Shown: in pieces, positions 1 to 8,033 of the stretch
How positions within the stretch are numbered: the first letter of the stretch is position 1
Layout of the letters: the number at the start of each line of letters is the position of its first letter
Assembly (NCBI GenBank): GCA_002842985.1
Contig: PHEQ01000002.1
Location: 124,001 to 188,000, forward strand
DNA length: 64,000 nucleotides
Source of the DNA: Alphaproteobacteria bacterium HGW-Alphaproteobacteria-1
GTDB taxonomy: Bacteria > Pseudomonadota > Alphaproteobacteria > Rhodobacterales > Rhodobacteraceae
Direction: 5' to 3'
The notes under the pieces: generated by a model
What the model saw: only the letters and a program-made list of their open reading frames with translations
What the model was told of the DNA's origin: nothing
Database searches by the model: none
Translations under genes and position numbers: made by a program

Positions 1-1
1 C

Positions 2-1171
2 ATGAATTTCGACGAGATCATCGACCGGCGCGGCACCCATTCCGACAAGTGGGACATGATGGAGGCCAAATACGGTATCGCGCCCGAGGACGGTATCGCC
101 ATGTGGGTGGCCGACATGGACTTCCGCCCGCCCGCCTGCGTCACGGCAGCGTTGCGCGCGATGACCGATCACGGAATTTACGGCTATTACGGTGACGATG
201 CGGGCTATCGCGATGCGATCCGGTGGTGGATGGAGACGCGCCACGGCTGGCAGGTCGATTCCGCCGCGATCTTTACCACGCACGGCCTTGTCAACGGCAC
301 AGGGCTTTGCGTCGATGCCTTCACCGCGCCGGGGGACGGCGTGGTGATCTTCACCCCGGTCTATCACGCCTTTGCCCGTGTGATCCGCGCGGCGGGGCGC
401 GAGGTGCGCGAATGTCCTTTGGTGGACATCGCGGGCCGCTACGAGATGGATTTCGACGCCTATGACCGGCTGATGACCGGCACCGAGCGCATGATGATCC
501 TGTGCTCACCGCACAATCCCGGCGGGCGGGTCTGGACGAAGGCAGAGCTGGAGGGCGTGGCGGAGTTTGCCCGCCGCCACGATCTGATCCTTGTCTCCGA
601 CGAGATCCACCACGACCTGCTGATGCCCGGCCAGCGCCATATCCCGATGGCCCATATCGGCGGACTCGAGGACCGGCTGGTGATGATGACCGCCACCACC
701 AAGACCTTCAACATCGCGGGCGGACATAGCGGCAATGTCATCATCCATGACGAGGCGCTGCGCGCAAGGTTTGCGGCGCGAATGGCGGCGCTCGGCATGT
801 CGCCCAATTCCTTCGGGATCGCCATGGCCGAGGCCGCCTATTCGCCCGAGGGCGCGGCCTGGGTCGATGCACTCTGCGCCTATCTCGACGCCAACCGCGC
901 GCTGTTCGATGCGGGTGTGAATGCGATACCGGGGCTTGCCTCGATGCCGCTCGAGGCGACCTATCTGGCCTGGGTGGATTTCTCCGGCACCGGCATGGAT
1001 CGCGCCGAGTTCACCCGCAGGGTGGAACGCGAGGCGCGCATCTGCGTCAACCACGGGCCGACCTTCGGCATCGGCGGCGAGAGTTTCCTGCGCTTCAACA
1101 TCGCGACGCCGCGCGCCCGCGTGGCCGAGGCGGTGGCACGGCTTCAGGCGGCGTTTGCGGACTTGCAGTAG
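2..1171 (+). CDS. PatB/MalY-type pyridoxal-phosphate C-S lyase (aminotransferase class I fold)
   Basis: A 389-residue, cytoplasmic fold-type I PLP enzyme. The N-terminus reads straight into the substrate-binding part typical of MalY/PatB proteins (FDEIIDRRGTHSDKW), followed by an HNPGGR stretch near residue 171, the PLP-pairing Asp near residue 200 (VSDEIHHDL) and a Schiff-base lysine near residue 234 (TTKTFNIAG). A carboxylate-binding Arg lies in FLRFNIATP near the C-terminus. Family members cleave cystathionine or other cysteine conjugates by beta-elimination, giving pyruvate, ammonia and a thiol. The start lies at the very edge of the window, so any ribosome binding site is out of view, but the N-terminus looks complete. 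The exact substrate cannot be read from the sequence. Confidence 0.88.
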   Translation: MNFDEIIDRRGTHSDKWDMMEAKYGIAPEDGIAMWVADMDFRPPACVTAALRAMTDHGIYGYYGDDAGYRDAIRWWMETRHGWQVDSAAIFTTHGLVNGTGLCVDAFTAPGDGVVIFTPVYHAFARVIRAAGREVRECPLVDIAGRYEMDFDAYDRLMTGTERMMILCSPHNPGGRVWTKAELEGVAEFARRHDLILVSDEIHHDLLMPGQRHIPMAHIGGLEDRLVMMTATTKTFNIAGGHSGNVIIHDEALRARFAARMAALGMSPNSFGIAMAEAAYSPEGAAWVDALCAYLDANRALFDAGVNAIPGLASMPLEATYLAWVDFSGTGMDRAEFTRRVEREARICVNHGPTFGIGGESFLRFNIATPRARVAEAVARLQAAFADLQ

Positions 1172-1180
1172 CGGCCCATC

Positions 1181-1315
1181 GTCATCCTCGGGCCTGACCC
1201 GAGGATCTTCACAACCGTCATCCTCGGGCTTGACCCGAGGATCTTCACAACCGTCATCCTCGGGCTTGACCCGAGGATCTGTCCGCCAAGAGATCCTCCG
1301 GTCAAGCCGGCGGAT
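1181..1315. repeat. Tandem array of a 36-bp palindromic intergenic repeat
   Basis: Three head-to-tail copies with a 36-bp period begin at 1181, 1217 and 1253. Each contains an inverted repeat of the form TCCTCGGG-(4-5 nt)-CCCGAGGA followed by a TCTTCACAACC linker, which the third copy lacks. A fourth, diverged palindrome around GGTCAAGCC follows at about 1291-1315. The array sits exactly between two converging genes. Related single elements lie at about 18884, 49934 and 58085. Confidence 0.85.
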
Positions 1316-1349
1316 GCCGCGCGACTATGACCGGCGGCACATAGCCCGC

Positions 1350-2120
1350 TCAGCCCCGCGTCACGCGCCCCGCCGCTGCCCGTTCGCGGAAGAGCATCAC
1401 CACATCCTCCATGTCCCGGTCCGCCTCGATGGCCAGACGGCGCAGGCCGAAATGGACATGGGCCATCTCCTGATAGTAGCGGGTATAGGCGTAATTCGTG
1501 ACCGCCCCGGCCGCCGCCCCCAGAACCGGCACCGTCTGCGCGGCGAGCTTTTGTCCCAGCACCGTGGCAAGCCGCGGTGCCACCCGCGCAATGAGCGCCC
1601 GCAGCGCCGCCCCGGTCAGCGTCACCCGCGTGCCGATAAGGCCGAGATTGGCCCCGTCATCGCTTGCAAGCGGTCCCGCACTGCCGAAAACCGCGATGGA
1701 ATCGAACCGCACCCCCGGCTCGGCGGGGTCGAACCCGTGATCGGCGGCCACGTCCTGAATGGCGCGCATCAGCACCGTCACCGTCACCGGCAGTTCCGCC
1801 AGCGCCGTGGGCAGGCCGCCCATGCCCCCCGCCGCACCCATCGCCGTGGTCAGAAGCCGCGCGCGCCAGCCCGGCAGGTCCGGAACCGAGGTCCGCGTGC
1901 CATGCGCCGCCTCCGCTGCGTGGTAAAGCGCGCGCTCGGTCACCGTGCCGATCCGGGTGCGCGCTTCGGGCGGCAGCCGATCAAGCAGCCCCTCGGCCTG
2001 CGTGCCGATGAGGTTCAGCACCTCCATCACCCCGCCGCTGGAGCGCGCGTTGCGCGCCACCAGGGCGTCGAGCCGCGCGTCAAATGCGGCCCTGTCCGGC
2101 GGTCTGCCCAGTAATTCCAT
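1350..2120 (-). CDS. EcsC family protein
   Basis: A 256-residue protein resembling the EcsC family, named after the third gene of the Bacillus ecs ABC-transporter operon; its biochemical role is unknown. Visible features are a hydrophobic, glycine/alanine-rich centre (about residues 90-125, LLTTAMGAAGGMGGLPTALAELPVTVTVLM) with the conserved pattern of small residues seen in the family, a second Ala/Gly-rich hydrophobic stretch near residues 190-210, and a C-terminal helical tail with aromatic residues (YTRYYQEMAHVHFGLRRLA). No ABC transporter gene is adjacent here, unlike in Bacillus. It converges on the PatB-like gene across the palindromic repeat array. A GAGGG ribosome binding site about 7 nt before the ATG supports the start. 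Confidence 0.8.
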   Translation of the reverse strand: MELLGRPPDRAAFDARLDALVARNARSSGGVMEVLNLIGTQAEGLLDRLPPEARTRIGTVTERALYHAAEAAHGTRTSVPDLPGWRARLLTTAMGAAGGMGGLPTALAELPVTVTVLMRAIQDVAADHGFDPAEPGVRFDSIAVFGSAGPLASDDGANLGLIGTRVTLTGAALRALIARVAPRLATVLGQKLAAQTVPVLGAAAGAVTNYAYTRYYQEMAHVHFGLRRLAIEADRDMEDVVMLFRERAAAGRVTRG

Positions 2121-2171
2121 CGCGTCGCCCTCGCCCAGCCTTTCCAGAAATGACCGCGCGCGGCCCCGATT

Positions 2172-2654
2172 TCAAGCGGCCCGCGTCACGGCGCCCGCGA
2201 TCCCGTCCCAGGCGCCGGGGACAAGCGCCAGCCCCAGAACCCGCGCCGGGTTGGTCGGTGGCGGCATCTCGACCGCCTCGAGCCGCGCAAAGCCGAAGCG
2301 CCCGTAATAGGGCGCGTCGCCCACCAGCATCACCCGCGCCCAGCCACGGCCCCGCGCCCGCTCGAGGCTCTCGCGGATGAGCCAGCCGCCCAGCCCCTCG
2401 CCCTGATGGGTGGGATGCACCGCGACGGGCCCCAAAAGCAGCGCCTCTGCGCCGCCCACCCGCACCGGCCAGTAGCGGATCGCGCCCGCAACGATCCCGT
2501 CTTCGCGCGCGACAAGGCACAGACCCGCCACCGGATCCACCCCGTCACGCAACCGGTAGGACGACAGCGCCTCGCGCCCCGGCGCAAAACACAGGTCATA
2601 AAGCGCCTCGACCTCCCAGAGATCCGCAGGCTCTTCCTGCCGCAATTCGATCAT
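2172..2654 (-). CDS. GNAT family N-acetyltransferase
   Basis: A 160-residue acetyl-CoA-dependent acyltransferase of the GNAT fold. The acetyl-CoA pyrophosphate-binding signature is visible in the middle (VAVHPTHQGEGLGGWLI, about residues 78-94), preceded by beta-4 (GAEALLLGPVAV) and followed by the YYGRFGF motif common in the family. The start at MIELRQEEPAD is chosen because it opens the first beta strand of the fold; a longer in-frame extension of 12 residues upstream has an arginine/glycine-rich, non-family-like sequence. The gene lies 51 bp upstream of EcsC on the same strand and may be co-transcribed with it. The substrate (small molecule or protein amine) is not predictable. Confidence 0.85.
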   Translation of the reverse strand: MIELRQEEPADLWEVEALYDLCFAPGREALSSYRLRDGVDPVAGLCLVAREDGIVAGAIRYWPVRVGGAEALLLGPVAVHPTHQGEGLGGWLIRESLERARGRGWARVMLVGDAPYYGRFGFARLEAVEMPPPTNPARVLGLALVPGAWDGIAGAVTRAA

Positions 2655-2745
2655 GGCGCGCCCGCGTCCCCCCGAGATTCGACTGGCCAAGCGCCTAGCA
2701 CGGCGTTAGCTCTGGCACAAACCGCACACGCCCAAGGAGTGACGC

Positions 2746-3351
2746 ATGTTCTACCGCCCCGAGGACGGCCACGGCCTGCCGCACAACCCGTTCAATGCGG
2801 TGGTGACACCGCGCCCCATCGGCTGGATATCCTCGCGCGGCGCGGACGGGCGCGACAACCTCGCGCCCTATTCGTTCTTCAACGCGGTGGCCTATGTGCC
2901 GCCGCAGGTGATGTTCGCCTCCACCTCGGCCAAGGCGGATCGTGGCGACACAAAGGACAGCGTCGCGAATATCCGCGAAACCGGCGTGTTTTGCGTCAAT
3001 ATCGTAAGCGAGGCGCTGACCGATGCCATGAACCGCACCTCGGGCGCATGGGATCGCGAGGTGGACGAGTTTGTCGACGCCGGTCTCGAAAAGGCGGGCT
3101 GTGAAACAATCGCCTGCGCCCGCGTGGCCGCAGCACCCGCCGCCCTCGAATGTCGGCTGACGCAGATCGTGCACTTGCCCGGTGCTGCGAATTTCGTCGT
3201 CTTCGGCGAGGTCACAGGCGTGCATCTGCGCGACGATTGCCTTGTGGACGGCATGTTCGACGTGACGCGGTTCAATCCGCTCACGCGCCTGGGGTATCAG
3301 GATTACGCCGTGATCCGAGAGAAATTCAGTCTCCGCCGCCCCGGCGAATAA
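2746..3351 (+). CDS. Flavin reductase-like domain protein (FMN-binding split barrel)
   Basis: A 201-residue protein of the flavin reductase-like/FMN-binding split-barrel superfamily. It carries the family hallmark NPFNAVVTPRPIGWISS near residues 15-31, in which the TPRP-G-W segment and the following S/T contact the FMN phosphate, then NLAPYSFFNAV. Members bind FMN and either reduce flavin with NAD(P)H or act as flavoprotein oxidoreductases of unknown substrate. No partner monooxygenase is encoded nearby. The start is well supported by an AAGGAG ribosome binding site 7 nt upstream. The gene converges on the iron-type permease gene across a structured repeat element. The precise function cannot be assigned. 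Confidence 0.85.
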   Translation: MFYRPEDGHGLPHNPFNAVVTPRPIGWISSRGADGRDNLAPYSFFNAVAYVPPQVMFASTSAKADRGDTKDSVANIRETGVFCVNIVSEALTDAMNRTSGAWDREVDEFVDAGLEKAGCETIACARVAAAPAALECRLTQIVHLPGAANFVVFGEVTGVHLRDDCLVDGMFDVTRFNPLTRLGYQDYAVIREKFSLRRPGE

Positions 3352-3360
3352 CCCCGATTA

Positions 3361-3458
3361 ATCCGTTTCGGTATTTCGTTGAAACATCGAAACGCTGTGC
3401 GTATTTATTTCGCGCAATTTCGAAACGAAAAAGTCTTTCAACTTTTTCTGAAATTGCC
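3361..3458 (-). repeat. Dispersed structured repeat, copy A (3-prime of the iron permease gene)
   Basis: About 95 bp that match a second copy at 10961-11057. Read on the minus strand, the first 52 bases agree with the other copy at 42 positions by my hand alignment. The core folds as a perfect 8-bp hairpin (GAAAAAGT, 6-nt loop, ACTTTTTC) and is followed by the conserved block TTCGAAATTGCGC. It starts one base after the stop codon of the permease gene and runs in that gene's sense direction. Confidence 0.65.
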
Positions 3459-5123
3459 TCACCCCGCCGAGATCGCCGCTCCGAGCCGCGCCGCGCGCTC
3501 AGAGCGCCCCTCGCGGCCAAGCGTCCGGCACAGGATCAGCACCGGCACAAGGCCGAACGCCACCAGCACCAGCGACGGCACCGCCGCCTCGGCCAGCCGC
3601 TCATCGGCTGCAAGCCGGTGCGCCTGCACCGCGAGCGTCTGAAAATTGAACGGATGCAGAATGAGCGTGGCGGGCAGTTCCTTCATGACATCAACGAAGA
3701 CGATGAGCAGCGCGGTCAGCACCGAGGCCCGCGCCACCGGCAGATGCACCCGCGCCAGCAGCTGCGGACCCGGCTGCCCGAGCGAGCGACCGATCGCGTC
3801 GAAATGCAGCGGCACGGTGGCCATGCCGCTGTCATAGGCGTTGAGGGCGGCAGCCATGAAGCGCACCACATAGGCCACGATCATGAGCCAGATCGACCCG
3901 GTGATCAGAAGGCCCGTACGGATGCCGAAGGTCTCGCGCATGAAGGTGTCAAGCGCGTTGTCGAAGGCCGCCATCGGCACCATCAGCCCAACGGCGATCA
4001 CGCCCCCCGGGACCGCATAGCCAAGCCCGGCCCCGAGCACGAGCCCGCGCGAGACCCGCCCCGGCCGCGTGCGGGCGCGAAACCCCACAAGGATTGCGCC
4101 CAGCACCGTCAGCACCGAGGCGACGGCGGCAAGCGTCAGCGAATTCGTCATGAATCCGAGGTAGCGCGGCGACAGCAGGTCCTGCCCCGACCCTACCGCC
4201 ATCACGCCCAGCATGATCACCGGCAGAACGAAGCCCAGAAACACCGGCAGAAAGCACAGGGTAAACGCCGCCGCCGCCGCAAGACCGGTGAGGCGCGGGC
4301 GCTCCATCGTGTCGAACCGTGCGCCGCGCCCGGCGGTGCGCATCCGGCCCCGGCTCGCGCGCTCCAGACCCGCCAGAAGCAGCGCAAAACTCAGCAGGCA
4401 AAGTGCCAGTTGCGCCGCCGCCGCCCGGTCGCCAAGGCTGAACCACGCCTGATAGATACCCGTGGCGAAGGTCTGTACGTTGAAGAACGCGACCGTGCCG
4501 AAATCCGCGATCGTCTCCATGATCGCCAGCAATGCGCCACCGGCGATCGCGGGCCGCGCCATCGGCAAGGCCACGCGCCGGAACGCGTAAACGGGCGAGC
4601 GCCCCAGCGTGCGTGCCACCAGGAACGCATTGGCCGATTGCTGGCGGAACGAGGCGCGCGCCAGAAGATAGACGTAAGGATAGAGCACGATGCTCAGCAT
4701 CAGCGCCGCGCCGCCAAGGCTGCGCACCTCCGGGAACCAGTAGTCGCGCGGCCCCCAGCCGGTGAGCGCACGAAGGGCGGTCTGCACGGGACCGGGATGG
4801 TCGAGCAAATGAGTATAGGCATAGGCCATGACATAGGCCGGAAAGGCCAGCGGCAGCGCCAGCGCCACCTCCAGCACCCGCACGCCAGGAAAGCGATAGA
4901 CCGTCACCAGCCAGGCAGTGAGCGACCCGATCACCGTCGTGCTCACCCCCACGATCACAACCAGCTTGAGGGTGTTGAGGGTATAGCGCGGCAAGACGGA
5001 AGCCAGAACCGTGCGCCAGGTTTCGAGGTCTCCTGTCAAGGCCGCCAGCACTGCCGCGACTATCGGCGCGAGGCAGAGCGCCACAACGATCCAGGCCAGG
5101 CGATGAAGAAGGCGTTCGCCCAT
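3459..5123 (-). CDS. Fe(III)-type ABC transporter permease (SfuB/FbpB-like, two fused permease halves)
   Basis: A roughly 554-residue integral inner-membrane permease with duplicated binding-protein-dependent transport modules, typical of ferric iron importers such as SfuB/FbpB. About twelve hydrophobic segments are visible. Two EAA-type cytoplasmic loops occur, one around VARTLGRSPVYAFRRVALPMARPAI in the first half and one around AIGRSLGQPGPQLLARVHLPVARASV in the second. An ELPATLIL motif characteristic of the iron permeases lies near the C-terminus. The ATG at 5123 has a GGAG site about 10 nt upstream; an ATG at 5144 is an alternative. No periplasmic binding protein or ATPase gene is adjacent, so its partners must be encoded elsewhere. 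Confidence 0.85.
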   Translation of the reverse strand: MGERLLHRLAWIVVALCLAPIVAAVLAALTGDLETWRTVLASVLPRYTLNTLKLVVIVGVSTTVIGSLTAWLVTVYRFPGVRVLEVALALPLAFPAYVMAYAYTHLLDHPGPVQTALRALTGWGPRDYWFPEVRSLGGAALMLSIVLYPYVYLLARASFRQQSANAFLVARTLGRSPVYAFRRVALPMARPAIAGGALLAIMETIADFGTVAFFNVQTFATGIYQAWFSLGDRAAAAQLALCLLSFALLLAGLERASRGRMRTAGRGARFDTMERPRLTGLAAAAAFTLCFLPVFLGFVLPVIMLGVMAVGSGQDLLSPRYLGFMTNSLTLAAVASVLTVLGAILVGFRARTRPGRVSRGLVLGAGLGYAVPGGVIAVGLMVPMAAFDNALDTFMRETFGIRTGLLITGSIWLMIVAYVVRFMAAALNAYDSGMATVPLHFDAIGRSLGQPGPQLLARVHLPVARASVLTALLIVFVDVMKELPATLILHPFNFQTLAVQAHRLAADERLAEAAVPSLVLVAFGLVPVLILCRTLGREGRSERAARLGAAISAG

Positions 5124-5312
5124 GACGTTGGCGCTCCGATCCATGTTGACACGTGACCAGGGGGCACACGCCGCCGACTGACACCTGTCGCCCCCTGCAC
5201 CTGCCAATTGCGTCCCGCCCTGTCAAGCCGATCACGAACGGTTGCCCGCGTCCGACAGAATTGATCGCGCGCGATGCGGTGCCGGAATTGCGCCGCACGC
5301 ACTCACGCCCGG

Positions 5313-6107
5313 TCATCGGCCCGCCTGCAGAAGGCTCAGCGCGATGGCTTGCGAGGACAGAACCGCTGTGGACGAAATCTGATCGCGCAGGAGGAACTGT
5401 CGCAAAAGCGCCTCTCGCAGGTCGTTGTCGACAAGGTCTCTGGGACTTGTGATGTTCAGTTGCCGCGCCGCGCGTGTGCGCAGTTCGTCCAACTGGCGAT
5501 CAATGTCGATCTGGGCAAAGCTGGTCGGCAACCCGAGCGCGGTCTCGAACACGCTCCGGAGCGGCGGGGTGCCGAGGATGCGAAACCACAGCGCGTTGTC
5601 GGACTCCGCATCGCTCCCGAACGCCGAAAGCTCGCGATCCGCGTTGAGAGCGAGGCGCAGCGCGGTATCCTGTTCACCAACTGCAGACTCGAATTCGCGC
5701 CGCCGGAACTGCTCGATGATCTGCGCCGCAAATCCCGCTTCGCCCGTGCGCGGCCCGTCGGGCGCGGCGAAGCCGAACGCATCGGCAAAGCGGCGATAGC
5801 GATCATCCGACAGGCGGTTGGCAAGCGCCTTCTCGTCCTCGGTGCCCTGTTCGAGGATTGCACGAACAAAGGCGCGGCTGTCGATGTCGTCCTGCAGGCC
5901 GAACGCGCCGAGCGCCACCCGCAGGAGGCGGCGATCCGAAACAAGATCCGCCGCCGTTTGAACGCCCGCGATGGACTGCTCGAAATGATCGGTATCGCGC
6001 CGCAGCGCCGGGGCGGCGTTGAAAAGCTCGGTCTGCCGGTCAAGTGTGCGGCTCAGCAGGGCAAAGCCAACCAGACCGCCCAAGGGAACGACCGGCGTGA
6101 AGCTCAT
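5313..6107 (-). CDS. DUF1217 family protein, flagellar cluster
   Basis: A 264-residue, Gln/Arg/Asp-rich, largely helical protein of the DUF1217 family, which is found almost only in alphaproteobacterial flagellar loci. It begins with a short hydrophobic segment (VVPLGGLVGFALLSRTLDRQ) and contains the family-like helices around FGLQDDIDSRAFVRAIL and LSDDRYRRFADAFGF. Its function is not known; a role in flagellar assembly or rotation is inferred only from location. The ATG overlaps the flbT stop codon by 4 bp, indicating translational coupling in a flaF-flbT-DUF1217 transcription unit. I see no signal peptide typical of secreted proteins. Confidence 0.75.
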   Translation of the reverse strand: MSFTPVVPLGGLVGFALLSRTLDRQTELFNAAPALRRDTDHFEQSIAGVQTAADLVSDRRLLRVALGAFGLQDDIDSRAFVRAILEQGTEDEKALANRLSDDRYRRFADAFGFAAPDGPRTGEAGFAAQIIEQFRRREFESAVGEQDTALRLALNADRELSAFGSDAESDNALWFRILGTPPLRSVFETALGLPTSFAQIDIDRQLDELRTRAARQLNITSPRDLVDNDLREALLRQFLLRDQISSTAVLSSQAIALSLLQAGR

Positions 6108-6511
6108 CTTGGACCGCCATGGGCCAGAAGCCGTGCCTCTCTCGGCAAAAGCGCGCGAAGCGCCTTCAGGCAGGCATAATGCTCTTCGGCCAGAAGCGCC
6201 TCGCTGGCGCGGGTCAGCAGCGCGCGGCTGTCGGGGTCGCGCAAAACCTGGCTCAACTCCTCGATGCGGCGCAGCATCTGCTGGCGCATATCCAGAGGAG
6301 CGGCATCACCCGAAAGCACGAGTTGCGCCGCGAAACAGGCGCGTCGCACGGGCGTATTGGCCTCATCGGGATGGATCGCGTCACGCAGGCGCAAGATGCG
6401 CGCATCCGGTGTCACCACCGACAACCGCGACCGGCGATCCCCGTTTTCGATCACCGCGCCGTTGACAAGAACGCGCTCCTTGGGGGCAAGCTTGAGGATG
6501 AGACGGCTCAT
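6104..6511 (-). CDS. flbT: Flagellin biosynthesis repressor FlbT
   Basis: A 135-residue cytoplasmic regulator. In Caulobacter, FlbT binds the flagellin mRNA leader and destabilises it until the basal body is complete, working against FlaF. The family pattern is visible: LKLAPKERVLVNGAVIENGDRRS at the N-terminus, then ANTPVRRACFAAQLVL near residue 52 and an EHYACLKALRALLP helix near the end. A GGGAG ribosome binding site lies 7 nt before the ATG. The start overlaps the end of flaF by 4 bp and the stop overlaps the DUF1217 start by 4 bp. The flagellin gene it should control lies immediately upstream on the same strand. Confidence 0.92.
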   Translation of the reverse strand: MSRLILKLAPKERVLVNGAVIENGDRRSRLSVVTPDARILRLRDAIHPDEANTPVRRACFAAQLVLSGDAAPLDMRQQMLRRIEELSQVLRDPDSRALLTRASEALLAEEHYACLKALRALLPREARLLAHGGPR

Positions 6512-6900
6512 TGCGATGCTCCCGCACCCGAGAGCCCCCGCATCACCGCCGTGTTGATATCCACAAGCGGGTCGAGAGAGGCCCCCTCGCGCAAAACGCG
6601 GCTACTGTGCGCGCGCGTGAAATTCGCAAGCCCGAGAATTTGGGCGCGCAAGGCTACCGGAAGCCCGTTCTGCGAATCGGCCACATCGACCGAGAAGGTG
6701 ATCCACAAACGCTGGTTGTCATGGACCGCCGCCGCCAGTTGACCAATGTCCGGGTTACTGGCCTGCGATGCCACCCGCAGACGGTGGGTGACGCGGGCGA
6801 GCGCGTCGTATTCCTGGGCACGTGCAGTCCGCACGGTCTGAACCTCGGTCCGATAGGCGGCTTGCGCCTTGAAAACTGCGGTCACGTCCTGTCCTTCCAA
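6508..6900 (-). CDS. flaF: Flagellar biosynthesis regulator FlaF
   Basis: A 130-residue regulator required for flagellin synthesis in alphaproteobacteria, acting as the positive counterpart of FlbT. The recognisable parts are the N-terminal AQAAYRTEVQTVRTARAQEYDALARVTHRL helix and the central NRQLW-like segment (AVHDNQRLWITFSVDVAD) followed by LPVALRAQILGLANFTRAHSSRVL. A GAGG site lies 7 nt before the ATG. It sits 62 bp downstream of the flagellin stop, separated from it by a strong hairpin, so flaF-flbT may be expressed partly by readthrough or from its own promoter. The 4-bp overlap with flbT indicates coupling. Confidence 0.9.
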   Translation of the reverse strand: MEGQDVTAVFKAQAAYRTEVQTVRTARAQEYDALARVTHRLRVASQASNPDIGQLAAAVHDNQRLWITFSVDVADSQNGLPVALRAQILGLANFTRAHSSRVLREGASLDPLVDINTAVMRGLSGAGASQ

Positions 6901-6930
6901 AACTGCGCCTCACATCTGGCGGTCGGGTCA

Positions 6931-6954
6931 GGGGGCATCCAGCCGGATGCCCCC
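6931..6954 (-). terminator. Strong hairpin downstream of flagellin gene
   Basis: A perfect 10-bp GC-rich stem (GGGGGCATCC with GGATGCCCCC) closes a 4-nt loop, 9 bp after the flagellin stop codon. There is no run of T residues behind it, so it may act more as an mRNA 3-prime stabiliser than as a classical intrinsic terminator. Confidence 0.7.
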
Positions 6955-6962
6955 GCCCCTGT

Positions 6963-7823
6963 TTACCGGAACAGCGCCAGGATCGATTGCGGAGCCTGGT
7001 TGGCAATCGACAGCGACTGCGTCGCAAGCTGCTGCTGGACCTGAAGAGCCTGCAGACGCGCCGAGGATTCCTCGAGATTGGCATCGACAAGCGCACCGAT
7101 CCCGGATTTGAGCGCGTCGGTAAGTTTGCCGACAAATTCGCCCTGATCCTCGATCCGCTTGGCCGAGGCGCCGAGCGAGGCGGCCCCTTCCAGAGCGGTT
7201 TGCAGGAAGCCCTCGATCTCGGTCAGCGCCGTCGCGGCGGTGGCGACATCGGTGATCGCGGTCCGACCGGCAACATCGAGATTCGTTTCGAAATCGACCC
7301 CGGCCACGTCGATGGTCGACACGGTGGGCGGGTTGCCGTTGGCCGAGGTGTTCTGGCCCGAACGATCCAGCGACGACAGAACGGTCAGCTGCGAGCCGCC
7401 ATTGCCGTCCACATTAGTGGCAAGCAGGTTCACGCCGTTGAACTGCGAGGCGGAAATGATCTGGACGATCTGCTCCTCCTTTTGCAGCATGTCGGCTTCG
7501 ATCTTGGCGAAATCCGCGGTCTCGCTGTTGGCCGCGACCGCCAGTTGCTTCATCTCCTCGAGGACCGAGACGATCTGTTCGGCCCCGGCAGAGGCGACGG
7601 CGGTCGTCGATTCGCCAACCGCAAGCGAGTTGGAGATCGCCTTGAACCCGGCGACATCGGATTCCATCACCTTGGAAATCGCGAAGATCGCAGAGTTATC
7701 CTTGGCCGTGGCGATATCCTTGCCGGTCGAGATCGCGTTCTGCGTATTGGCAAGGTTCTTGTTCACGCTTTGCAGGGTCTGAAGCGCCACCATGGCGCTG
7801 TTGTTGGTCAGAATGCTGGACAT
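6963..7823 (-). CDS. fliC: Flagellin
   Basis: A 286-residue filament subunit exported through the flagellar type III apparatus. It has the conserved N-terminal D0/D1 region (SSILTNNSAMVALQTLQSVNKNLANTQNAISTGKDI) with the family heptads, a short variable centre (about residues 150-190) and the C-terminal D0/D1 region ending in TQSLSIANQAPQSILALFR. Conserved positions such as QFNGVNLLA near residue 130 are present. The short length and the N-terminal sequence are typical of alphaproteobacterial flagellins. An AAGGAAG ribosome binding site lies 5 nt upstream. flaF and flbT follow on the same strand, which fits post-transcriptional control of this mRNA. Confidence 0.95.
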   Translation of the reverse strand: MSSILTNNSAMVALQTLQSVNKNLANTQNAISTGKDIATAKDNSAIFAISKVMESDVAGFKAISNSLAVGESTTAVASAGAEQIVSVLEEMKQLAVAANSETADFAKIEADMLQKEEQIVQIISASQFNGVNLLATNVDGNGGSQLTVLSSLDRSGQNTSANGNPPTVSTIDVAGVDFETNLDVAGRTAITDVATAATALTEIEGFLQTALEGAASLGASAKRIEDQGEFVGKLTDALKSGIGALVDANLEESSARLQALQVQQQLATQSLSIANQAPQSILALFR

Positions 7824-8033
7824 GTGTCTTCCTTTTCAGATGCGGCGCGTTTGCGCCTGTTTGCATGACCTGCCCGTTCGGGCGGTCCGGAATGTCTTTC
7901 TGACGTGTGCGACCGGTGCCCTTTCGTTCCGGCGGCGCCACCCGCTTGCGGATGCCAGCCCAGATTTGCCCGCCAAGTCCTAAGGGAGTGCTAATCGCGC
8001 CCGGCAATTTCGCATGAATTCGACACAAATGAT

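Noticed and set aside
1181-1315. Possible CRISPR array because of the regular 36-bp period
   Set aside because: The copies are contiguous with no unique spacers, and no cas gene is present.
2655-2690. Longer start for the GNAT acetyltransferase
   Set aside because: The 12 extra residues are Arg/Gly-rich and precede the first strand of the fold; the ATG at 2654 gives the family N-terminus.
3150-5156. A 668-codon open frame on the plus strand opposite the iron permease gene
   Set aside because: It is rich in Arg, His and Gln, has no family signature and mirrors a well-supported gene on the other strand; such frames are normal artefacts of high GC content.
7824-8033. Sigma-54 or sigma-28 promoter upstream of flagellin
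   Set aside because: A CTGGC and nearby GC pair were seen, but the spacing between the -24 and -12 elements is wrong, and no clear sigma-28 motif was found.
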